DNA from: an uncultured Bacteriovorax sp.
GTDB taxonomy: Bacteria; Bdellovibrionota; Bacteriovoracia; Bacteriovoracales; Bacteriovoracaceae
DNA: 64,000 nucleotides
Assembly (NCBI GenBank): GCA_946480715.1
Contig: CAMLKK010000010.1
Coordinates: 24,015-88,014 of the forward strand
Direction of reading: 5' to 3'
Under the pieces are notes generated by a model. The model was not told the DNA's origin, did not search any database, and saw only the letters and a program-made list of their open reading frames with translations. Below, in pieces: positions 43,584 to 50,689 of the stretch (its first letter is position 1; every line of letters begins with the position of its first letter). A program made the translations under genes and the position numbers.

Positions 43584-43994
43584 TTATTTTTTGATTTCTT
43601 CAGTTGGAGCAGTTTGAGGAGCCGCTTTTAAGCTTTTAATAGCTTCACTCCATCCTTCATAAAGAGTGTTCAGAACGTTGAGACATCCCTCAAGAGGTTC
43701 AGCATCGATTTTGATGTTGGCCTGTGTGCTGGCAAAAAGAATGTAGTCGTACAGAGACGAAAGTTCTTTTGCGATATCACCACCAACTTCGAAGTCTAAA
43801 CTGTTATTGAGTTCAATAACGATGTCTTGAAGTTTTCCAATGTATTCACCTTTAGCAGCGATTTGCTTGCTGTTGATGCATTCAATGGCCTTCTTGCAGT
43901 TTTTAATTGCAGCTTGGTACAACATTAAAAGGATTTGCTCTTTGCTTGCTGTGCTTACCGCTGTCTTTTTATACGCACCATAACCATAACTCAT
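43584..43994 (-). CDS. fliS: flagellin export chaperone FliS
   Basis: 136 residues. It starts with GYGAYKKTAVSTASKEQILLMLYQAAIKN, the family N-terminal pattern with a conserved Tyr, and has YIGKLQDIVIELNNSLDFEVGG and YDYILFASTQANIKID. FliS binds the C-terminal end of flagellin in the cytoplasm and prevents early polymerisation. It follows fliD by 17 bases. The C-terminal tail is Pro/Thr-rich. Confidence 0.94.
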   Translation of the reverse strand: MSYGYGAYKKTAVSTASKEQILLMLYQAAIKNCKKAIECINSKQIAAKGEYIGKLQDIVIELNNSLDFEVGGDIAKELSSLYDYILFASTQANIKIDAEPLEGCLNVLNTLYEGWSEAIKSLKAAPQTAPTEEIKK

Positions 43995-44011
43995 ATTATC
44001 CTCCTAAAAAT

Positions 44012-45397
44012 TTATCCTAATTGTGTTACTGGGTCAGCTCCGCCTCCCATGGCCTGCACTCCGGCTCCCTGGGATCTAATCTTGGAAATAGTTCCTTCCA
44101 ATCTGGCGAATTTGTCTTTTAAGTTTTTTTCTTTCTCTTCAATTTGTTTTTGTTTTTGAGAGATACGGCGGTCGATTTGTTCAATGTTGCTCTGTAATGT
44201 TTTTTTACGGCTTTGAACAAGACCATCCGGAACTCGAAGAGCAGCTCCAACCATACCATTGAGGTTGTCCATGAAGCCGTCACTTTTCCCAGTTTCAGTA
44301 AAGTAGCCTGTTAAAATTTGAGCTACGACGTTATAGTTTTCACTTATCTTGGCTGCGAATTTTTTATCATCAAACTCGAGCATACCTTCGCGGTTAAAAG
44401 TTAATCCAATGTCTGAAGCACGTTTAAATCCGGCTTCCGTTTCTACATCTTTAAACACGGCCGAGTGAATACGGCTTTGCAAAGATTGAAGCATGATATC
44501 GCCACCAAGGGTGCGTGACGTATCCGTTTTTTCATCCATCGTATTTTGTTGTTTGATGAAGGAAAGAACACCGTTAAGTTTTGTTACGAGATCGGAAACT
44601 TTGGCACCAACTGCTTCAACGTCTTCCGCAATTTTCAATGAAAATTCTTCACCTGGTTTTGCTTTTTTTAGATCAATAGTTACACCAGGAATTAAATCTA
44701 CAATTTTATTTTCTGGTGCTTCGATTTCAAATCCGTCGAGCTTAACTTTCGCATCATGAGCTTCTCGCTGAAATTCAAGCTGGAAGTCATCTTCACCATC
44801 GACAAAATAAAAATATGGGAAATCAACGGCAGCATCATCACCCGTTTTATTCAAACTGAGAACGAGTCTCCAAGGAGCATCTGATCCACTTCCGTCATTA
44901 ATAACGTTTGCAGTGACACCAAGGCTTGTATCTTTGTTGATGAGTTTGGCAATTCCACTCAGAGATGCATTATCTGAATCAACATAGATATCTTTTGTTT
45001 CACCATCTGGAAGCGTGTATTGAATAAAACCAACACCAACATAGCTTTCATCTTTATCTTCAAAGCCTGTCGACATGGCCGATGACTTTTGAGCGAGAGA
45101 AACTACTTCTAATTGATAATTTCCAGGAACAACACGCGATTTATCAGTGGCTACACTGATCAGATCGTTGTTTGTATCAACTTTAAATTCACGAAGAGAA
45201 CGCGCAGTTGCGTTTTGGGCAAGATTTCCACGAACGTCTTCAACCAGCTTTGCGAGTTGATCAACAAGTCCTTTTTTATCTTGGATTTTGGATTTTTGTT
45301 TCTCCATGTTTTGCACAGGAATTTGTTCAGCAGCGACAATCTGCTTAACAATATCTTTTGGAAGTCCCGTATTAATGGAGCCGAACGAAATACTCAA
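44012..45397 (-). CDS. fliD: flagellar filament cap protein FliD
   Basis: 461 residues. The N-terminal part has SISFGSINTGLPKDIVKQIVAAEQIPVQNMEKQKSKI (typical D0/D1 helices), the D2/D3 middle is beta-rich, and the C-terminal coiled coil (IDRRISQKQKQIEEKEKNL, then FARLEGTISKI) is conserved. It caps the growing filament outside the cell. It starts at TTG 45397 behind the strong site AGGAGG. It opens the minus-strand flagellar operon with fliS and the FliT-like gene. Confidence 0.94.
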   Translation of the reverse strand: MSISFGSINTGLPKDIVKQIVAAEQIPVQNMEKQKSKIQDKKGLVDQLAKLVEDVRGNLAQNATARSLREFKVDTNNDLISVATDKSRVVPGNYQLEVVSLAQKSSAMSTGFEDKDESYVGVGFIQYTLPDGETKDIYVDSDNASLSGIAKLINKDTSLGVTANVINDGSGSDAPWRLVLSLNKTGDDAAVDFPYFYFVDGEDDFQLEFQREAHDAKVKLDGFEIEAPENKIVDLIPGVTIDLKKAKPGEEFSLKIAEDVEAVGAKVSDLVTKLNGVLSFIKQQNTMDEKTDTSRTLGGDIMLQSLQSRIHSAVFKDVETEAGFKRASDIGLTFNREGMLEFDDKKFAAKISENYNVVAQILTGYFTETGKSDGFMDNLNGMVGAALRVPDGLVQSRKKTLQSNIEQIDRRISQKQKQIEEKEKNLKDKFARLEGTISKIRSQGAGVQAMGGGADPVTQLG

Positions 45398-45437
45398 AAA
45401 ATCCTCCTGATTTTGAGAGACGTTTAAAGAATAACAT

Positions 45438-45454
45438 ATTTGGTAGGACCAAAT
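45438..45454 (-). promoter_or_regulatory. inverted repeat upstream of fliD
   Basis: ATTTGGT and ACCAAAT face each other across AGG, about 40 bases before the fliD start. A possible operator. No standard promoter could be assigned with confidence. Confidence 0.35.
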
Positions 45455-45540
45455 TAGTAGGAGGCATCTTTTGCTATAGCAGATGACTGACGAAGGCGCT
45501 TTAGTATTAATTCCTTGTGATAAGTGATCTCGTAGACTTA

Positions 45541-45571
45541 AAATAAAAAGACCGGGATGGGGCCCGGTCTT
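45541..45571 (-). terminator. minus-strand terminator with no gene upstream of it
   Basis: AAGACCGGG (45548-45556ish) pairs with CCCGGTCTT (45563-45571), and on the minus strand a T-rich run (TTTTTATTT) follows. No minus-strand gene ends here. The gene at 45609 is on the plus strand. It may block antisense transcripts from entering fliD, or end a small RNA. Confidence 0.65.
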
Positions 45572-45608
45572 AAATTCTAGGAAGAAATGTTAAGAAGTCC
45601 GGTATGGG

Positions 45609-47141
45609 ATGAACTTCTTACTTATTCTATCGGTTATTATGGATAATACTTTAGTAAACAGTTCAAACATCTTTAAATTAAAGTGGAAATTCTTTACGTT
45701 TCGTATAGTTAGCTACTTTTCTTTTCTCCTCATTCCTGTTTACGTGCAAAAGGGAGCCAACGTTTCTCCTCTTGGTCTCGCCTTTCTCATGACTCTCTAT
45801 ATTCTATTCACCGTAAGCCAGTGGTTTTTACTCGGAAAAGAAATTGATCACAGGTTTAAAATTTATTTCCGAGTGAACTCGTCTATTGATCGAGTTGTCT
45901 ATCGCTTGTTGTTGGGAATGTTTTTTTTCATTCTGCTTTTTAATCTCATTAATCTTTTTGATTCGAAATGGATCTATAACAGTTTCTGGATAATCTGGGT
46001 TGTGCTTGGGCTTTTTTATTCGTGGCCCACTCGTGGAAAAATTATTCAAGAATCAGTCTCATCCAATTTTGGTGAATTCAAATTTCTCGATCGATTCGAA
46101 AAGACTTTAGTTGCTCTCATTTTAATTTTGTTCGTATTCACAATTCCAGAACTGCCACCACAAGTTAATGTGGATATGTTGAAATTATATTTCGACCCGC
46201 TCGAAAAGATTGGCAATCCTTTATGGAACTTTCTGGTCGTCAATTATTATCCGTTTAAAAGCTATCCTGGCCTCTTTAGACTTGCCTGGAGTCTTCACTT
46301 TTACATAGTGGGAATGGGGATTTTCCTGCTCGTGTTTTATGCTTTCCTTCGCTTTTTCGTATCCCGCAGATTATCTATCCTTGGCGTATTCGCCATCATC
46401 TCTTCATGGTCGTTTAGTAAAACGCTTACCCACAATGTCGAATTTTCCCTTATCACGACTTATTCATTAATTTGGATTTGGACACTGTTGTGGGTGACTA
46501 AGAGTTCTACATACAGGGCAGGACTCTTTTTAGGATTAGTAAGTTATTGGGGTGCACTTCTCAATCAAAGTTATGCTGTTCTGGTTTTCTTTCAGATTGG
46601 ATTGCTGCATTTCTATTTCTTAAGAGATAGAACGTCTTGGTTTAAACAACAACTTTTAAGATACGCTCTCTTTGGAGTTATTCTTACGTTAATCCATTTC
46701 TTCTCTCATCTCGACATGCTTGAAAAATTTCACATGGTCGATTTTTCATTTCTTAAATTTGCAATGAAAGAAATCGATCGCAAAGGATTCTTCATTCTGT
46801 CGATTGTAGGATTGGTCGCAATTCTTACTAAGCTATATGTTAAACGATTAAACTTCATGAAAGATTTTCAGATCGAAAAGCAAAGCACGAATATTTTTCT
46901 CGTATCTGTGGCGCTCTTTGTGGCCATCTCTCTCATTTGGGATAATTCACTAGTTAGTGGATTTGGCACAATGTGGATCCTTGCCTTTCTTAGCGTAATT
47001 CCGTTGGAGCTATTGTTTCAATCGCTTAGTCGCGTGCGCTCTCGTCGCAACATGATTTACCTTATTTACATCCTCATTTGTCTCTTAGATTCGCACTTCG
47101 AAGGCCGTGTGAAATTATTTATAAAAATATTTAGCAATTAA
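45609..47141 (+). CDS. polytopic membrane protein of unknown function
   Basis: 510 residues with about twelve hydrophobic segments spread over the whole length and short charged loops (for example a loop with ELPPQVNVDMLKLYFDPLEK). No catalytic motif that I recognise. The topology is like that of glycosyltransferase-C-type or polymer-exporting membrane proteins but that is only a general resemblance. The start is uncertain: ATG 45609 has no strong ribosome binding site, and ATG 45639 is an alternative. Nothing nearby defines its role. Confidence 0.7.
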   Translation: MNFLLILSVIMDNTLVNSSNIFKLKWKFFTFRIVSYFSFLLIPVYVQKGANVSPLGLAFLMTLYILFTVSQWFLLGKEIDHRFKIYFRVNSSIDRVVYRLLLGMFFFILLFNLINLFDSKWIYNSFWIIWVVLGLFYSWPTRGKIIQESVSSNFGEFKFLDRFEKTLVALILILFVFTIPELPPQVNVDMLKLYFDPLEKIGNPLWNFLVVNYYPFKSYPGLFRLAWSLHFYIVGMGIFLLVFYAFLRFFVSRRLSILGVFAIISSWSFSKTLTHNVEFSLITTYSLIWIWTLLWVTKSSTYRAGLFLGLVSYWGALLNQSYAVLVFFQIGLLHFYFLRDRTSWFKQQLLRYALFGVILTLIHFFSHLDMLEKFHMVDFSFLKFAMKEIDRKGFFILSIVGLVAILTKLYVKRLNFMKDFQIEKQSTNIFLVSVALFVAISLIWDNSLVSGFGTMWILAFLSVIPLELLFQSLSRVRSRRNMIYLIYILICLLDSHFEGRVKLFIKIFSN

Positions 47142-47211
47142 AATTTTCAAACATGTTACAATTTAGTGAGTAGGCGATGACAATGAAGTCAGCGTTGACA
47201 CTGGAGTATTG

Positions 47212-47439
47212 ATGTTTAGATCAGGATTGACTAAAGGGATTTATGACAGCTTCTTACGTTCGTACCATCTCAACAAATCTCAGCTCGATTCAGTGCCCTT
47301 CCTCATGGTTGATCCTACTAGCGGGAGTATGAAGCTTTTAACAAGCCTCATGAGCTCCAATGAAAACGGAGCCGAAGTGTTTGCTCTTTCGATTGCAAAC
47401 GGCGGTGACGTTGAGGTTCTCTCAACAGAGAACCACTAA
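47212..47439 (+). CDS. small protein of unknown function
   Basis: 75 residues from ATG 47212, which has GGAG (47203-47206) 5 bases upstream. Soluble, no signal peptide. An 11-codon ORF (ATG 47177) ends in the overlap TGATG with this start, as if it were a coupled leader. The family is unknown. The ribosome binding site and amino-acid mix are plausible, but short length leaves doubt. Confidence 0.5.
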   Translation: MFRSGLTKGIYDSFLRSYHLNKSQLDSVPFLMVDPTSGSMKLLTSLMSSNENGAEVFALSIANGGDVEVLSTENH

Positions 47440-47835
47440 AATGAACGACTAAAACTCTCAGCAGTTTTAGAGTTTAAAATTGATGAAAATTTCACAAAGC
47501 GCATTCGCGTTTAGTAAGTCTCGCTCACTAAAATTTCGTTCTTACACGCTCTAACAGCGAATAATACCCGACTGACAATTTTTTGACTTTTTGTGAATAA
47601 CTGCTGGCCTTCACGTGGAAAACTTTTGCCTCAAGACATTGTCAACGAAGAAAATGTGGAAATCTCCGCTAACTATCGAAAACTAGTGCTTAAAAAAGCG
47701 ATTGCGAAAGTGTTAGAATAAGTAAGTTGAAGGTTGAAATGTGGATAACTTTCCACATTTTGTTGATAAAATAATCAAGTCAACTAAATTAAGTAAAAAA
47801 AAGTAAGAATTTGTAGTTTTGCGAGGCGGTAATTA
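47440..47835 (+). other. 396-base non-coding stretch with DnaA-box-like sites
   Basis: Held here: a terminator-like hairpin (ACTCT ... AGAGT, about 47455-47475), a second stem TTTAGT/ACTAAA (about 47510-47535), and two perfect matches to the DnaA box on the minus strand (TTATTCACA, 47592-47600, and TTATCCACA, 47740-47748). There are also imperfect copies, and a perfect 9-base inverted repeat AAATGTGGA/TCCACATTT at 47737-47760 that contains the second box. The last 75 bases are very AT-rich. A weak 42-codon frame (47593-47721) overlaps the region but has no ribosome binding site. The region may be a DnaA-regulated site or an origin, but no dnaA or dnaN is nearby. Confidence 0.45.
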
Positions 47836-48594
47836 ATGAAAAAAGCGCAATCTGAAGTTGTTCTTGAGTTGACAAAAAAACTCCGGGATTTAATCGGTCC
47901 TCAGGCCACATCTTCACTTCAAATTAATACCAAGGCCGATAAAAGCTTTGTTACGGAAATTGATTTATTTGTTTCAAAACTTTTAAAAGAAAAATTAGCG
48001 CTGGAAGAAAAATATAAAAATTACCATTTTTACAGCGAAGAAGATTTTGATGTCTTGAAATTCCCAGCAGCGATTTTAGATCCTATTGATGGCACCCGTG
48101 AATTAGTTTTACAAAGAGCAGAGTGCGCCGTCTCTCTCGCCCTTATGAAATCAGCATCCATCTATGATCCAGAAAATTATGGATGGATTTATAATCCTTT
48201 CAGTGGATTCAATTTAGACTCCTCAATGGATTTCATCAACGTCACCAACAAATCTTCAAAAAAAATTCTGGGTTTGGTTTCACGATCTGAGTTTGAAAAA
48301 GGTTACTTTGATTCTTACTTGAACGACGTTCATAAAATCGATCTGAGTCCTCGCGGCTCAATTGCTTTTAAGTTAGGTTTATTGGCCGCAAGTGGATGTG
48401 ATTTTGTTCTTAGTCTTAGTCCGAAGAATATCTGGGATATTGCCGGAGGAACCATTCTCTGTGCTCAACGTGGAATTCATCTCTATCAAAACGGTGTTAA
48501 ATTAGAATCGCTTGATCAAGTTCGACTTGATGGAATTTTAATTTGGGCGCCAGATTCACTCGCAGAGGAAGTGTGTGAACGGTTTCAAAAATGA
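47836..48594 (+). CDS. inositol monophosphatase-family phosphatase
   Basis: 252 residues of the Li+-sensitive sugar phosphatase superfamily. Metal-binding motifs seen: FYSEEDF (second Glu), ILDPIDGTRELV and NIWDIAGGTILC. Members hydrolyse inositol phosphates, fructose-1,6-bisphosphate or 3'-phosphoadenosine 5'-phosphate (CysQ). The substrate cannot be assigned here. It follows the DnaA-box region with the site GAGGCGG before ATG 47836. Confidence 0.83.
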   Translation: MKKAQSEVVLELTKKLRDLIGPQATSSLQINTKADKSFVTEIDLFVSKLLKEKLALEEKYKNYHFYSEEDFDVLKFPAAILDPIDGTRELVLQRAECAVSLALMKSASIYDPENYGWIYNPFSGFNLDSSMDFINVTNKSSKKILGLVSRSEFEKGYFDSYLNDVHKIDLSPRGSIAFKLGLLAASGCDFVLSLSPKNIWDIAGGTILCAQRGIHLYQNGVKLESLDQVRLDGILIWAPDSLAEEVCERFQK

Positions 48595-48689
48595 AATAAC
48601 AAAACATCTTTCTAAATTTTAAAACGACAGAATTTCTTCGTGGTCTTATTTATGGTTTTCAATCTGAACCAAAGACCATGGAGTTATTT

Positions 48690-49643
48690 ATGAAAAAATT
48701 TATCAATCTAACCTCTCCGATCCTCATTCGAGGAGAGACAGGAACCGGTAAATCATTTTTGGCACACGAAATATTTTCAAAAGCTCATGTGCATAAAGAT
48801 GCTTTTTTAACAGTTCATCTTGCAAGTTTGAAAGAAGATCTTTTAGAAAGTGAACTCTTTGGTCACAAGCGAGGAGCATTCACCGGAGCTTTAGAAAATA
48901 AAAGTGGATATTTAAAAGATGTGGGGAGAGGAACTCTGTTTTTAGATGAAATTGGAGAGCTTTCATTAGAGGCTCAAAAGAAACTTCTCTATTTGTTAGA
49001 AGAAAAGAAATTTACGCCGGTTGGTTCCACACATTCTGTTACATTCGAGGGCAGAATTATTATGGCCACCAATAAAAACTTAGAACAAATGGTTAGAGAA
49101 AAAACATTTCGGGAGGATCTGTATTTTCGAATGTCAGTTTTTCAAATTGAATTAAAACCGCTTCACTTAGATCTCGAGAAATTAAATAGCCTCATAGAAC
49201 ATTTGTTTAATAAGTTAAAAATAGAGCATCGAAAGTTCTCAGCCGAGCTAACACCCGAATTAAGGAAATTCTTACTCAATCATCAGTGGGCCGGAAATGT
49301 CAGGGAACTTAAAAATAGCCTGGAGTACGCACTTGTTATGGCCGAAACAAACACTATAAGGCCATCGGATCTACCTTTACTCCAAACTTATTCTAAACGC
49401 GCTGTAAGCAACTCTGGTGATGACTTTTTTACGATGTTTGATGATGACTTCAATGCCAGTTTGGAGAAGTTTGAACAGCTCTATTTGGGAAGAATCCTCG
49501 ATAAATATCAGGGAAAAGTAAACCTTACTGCCAGGAAACTAGGGATCAGCAAAACAACCTTAATCGCAAAGGCAAAAAAGTATGGAATCAATACTTTGCG
49601 ATTGAGGGCGAATGCTTCGGAAGTGAATGATTTAGCAGCGTAA
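48690..49643 (+). CDS. sigma-54 activator-like AAA+ protein without a sensor domain
   Basis: About 317 residues: an AAA+ domain with Walker A RGETGTGKS, the sigma-54 contact loop GAFTGA, Walker B LFLDEIGEL, and the sensor/arginine region FREDLYFRMSVF. A C-terminal Fis-type helix-turn-helix (LTARKLGISKTTLIAKAKKYG) follows. No receiver, GAF or PAS domain precedes it. The start is odd: ATG 48690 has GGAG 6 bases upstream, while ATG 48678 has none. Yet the frame is open and coding-like back to 48597 without any ATG, GTG or TTG, and this part resembles the conserved entry to the domain. It may be truncated or use a rare start. Confidence 0.82.
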   Translation: MKKFINLTSPILIRGETGTGKSFLAHEIFSKAHVHKDAFLTVHLASLKEDLLESELFGHKRGAFTGALENKSGYLKDVGRGTLFLDEIGELSLEAQKKLLYLLEEKKFTPVGSTHSVTFEGRIIMATNKNLEQMVREKTFREDLYFRMSVFQIELKPLHLDLEKLNSLIEHLFNKLKIEHRKFSAELTPELRKFLLNHQWAGNVRELKNSLEYALVMAETNTIRPSDLPLLQTYSKRAVSNSGDDFFTMFDDDFNASLEKFEQLYLGRILDKYQGKVNLTARKLGISKTTLIAKAKKYGINTLRLRANASEVNDLAA

Positions 49644-49659
49644 TATTTACAAGCTTTCA

Positions 49660-49686
49660 TTGACAATTGAGTGCCCAAGGTAGAAA
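49660..49686 (+). promoter_or_regulatory. possible promoter for the barstar-like gene
   Basis: Perfect TTGACA at 49660-49665 and TAGAAA at 49681-49686, but only 15 bases apart, which is short. It lies 35 bases before the start. Confidence 0.3.
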
Positions 49687-49720
49687 AAGCCTCGAGTCCA
49701 AACTTAGATTAGGGGTAGCG

Positions 49721-50053
49721 ATGAAAAAGGCTTTTTTAGCTCTTGGTGGTATGCTGATGTCATTTCAAATTATGGCGGCAGGTTCTGTCATGATTAATGG
49801 TAAAGAAATTAAATCACGTGATCACCTTCATACGGTACTGGCCAAAGAACTAAGCTTTCCTAGTTACTACGGAAAAAATCTGGATTCACTTTATGATGTT
49901 TTGAGCACTGATTTCAAAGGTCAGACGGTCATCAAAATTAAATTCATTCAAATATTAAAAAGCAAACTAGGCGCAGATTATATTGAAGCACTTATTCAAG
50001 TCATCATGGACGCTTCTGAAGATAATCCACGTATCGTTTTATTGCTCGAGTAA
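49721..50053 (+). CDS. barstar-family protein with a signal peptide
   Basis: From ATG 49721 (AGGGG upstream) the 110-residue product has a signal peptide (core FLALGGMLMSFQI, cleavage near MAA) followed by a barstar domain of about 85 residues: GKEIKSRDHLHTVLAKEL, PSYYGKNLDSLYDVLSTD, and an ending of RIVLLLE. Barstar is the cytoplasmic inhibitor of the RNase barnase. An exported form is unusual. No RNase partner is next to it. It is followed 3 bases later by rlmE. An upstream ATG at 49667 would remove the signal peptide arrangement and has no good site. Confidence 0.8.
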   Translation: MKKAFLALGGMLMSFQIMAAGSVMINGKEIKSRDHLHTVLAKELSFPSYYGKNLDSLYDVLSTDFKGQTVIKIKFIQILKSKLGADYIEALIQVIMDASEDNPRIVLLLE

Positions 50054-50056
50054 TTT

Positions 50057-50650
50057 ATGACCTTCAAGGTTAAAGACCACTATTTTCAAAAAGCGAAAAA
50101 AGAAAACTATCTTGCACGCAGTATTTATAAGCTCGAAGAAATCGATCAGCGCTTTCGCATTTTAGAAAAAGGCGATCAAGTCATCGACCTTGGTTACCAC
50201 CCTGGATCTTGGATTCAGTACACATCAGAAAAGATCGGTCCTGCTGGAGTGGTAATTGGTGCCGACATCAAAGAGATCAACAATAAGCTGCTCAACTTAA
50301 AAAACGTCCGTCTATTTAAAAAAGATGTGTTTACTATTGAGAGTATGGAAGAGCTCGGTGTTTCCGACCAATTCGATGTAGTACTCTCTGATATGGCCCC
50401 TAATACCACAGGTATCAAGTCGGTTGATCAAGACAGGTCCTTAAATTTAGTGGAAATGGTTTTCTCTCTTCTTCCAAAATTCCTCAAGCCGGACGGCCAT
50501 CTCGTCATCAAAGTTTTCGAAAGCCAAAACGCTCAGACATACTTTAAAGAACAGAAAAAATACTTTGAGGAGCTTCACTATCTCCGACCAAAATCTGTTC
50601 GATCAGTTAGTAAAGAATATTTTGTCATCGGTAAGAATTTTAGGCCATAA
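50057..50650 (+). CDS. rlmE: 23S rRNA (uridine-2552-2'-O)-methyltransferase
   Basis: RlmE/FtsJ family, 197 residues. Seen: ENYLARSIYKLEEID (catalytic Lys region), VIDLGYHPGSWIQYTSEKIG (motif I), VVLSDMAPNTTG (catalytic Asp), and HLVIKVFES and KEYFVIG supplying the second Lys and the Glu. These complete the K-D-K-E tetrad. It modifies the A-loop of the large subunit. It is close behind the barstar gene and likely co-transcribed. Confidence 0.93.
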   Translation: MTFKVKDHYFQKAKKENYLARSIYKLEEIDQRFRILEKGDQVIDLGYHPGSWIQYTSEKIGPAGVVIGADIKEINNKLLNLKNVRLFKKDVFTIESMEELGVSDQFDVVLSDMAPNTTGIKSVDQDRSLNLVEMVFSLLPKFLKPDGHLVIKVFESQNAQTYFKEQKKYFEELHYLRPKSVRSVSKEYFVIGKNFRP

Positions 50651-50689
50651 TAATAGCTTACATGAAGTAAACATGATGGTTATTAAAAC

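Noticed and set aside
47177..47212. 11-codon leader ORF before the small gene at 47212
   Set aside because: Its site is weak. The TGATG overlap alone is not enough to call a leader peptide.
47593..47721. 42-codon ORF starting at GTG 47593
   Set aside because: No ribosome binding site, no recognisable motif, and it overlaps both DnaA-box-like sites. Kept only as a note because the C-terminus looks protein-like.
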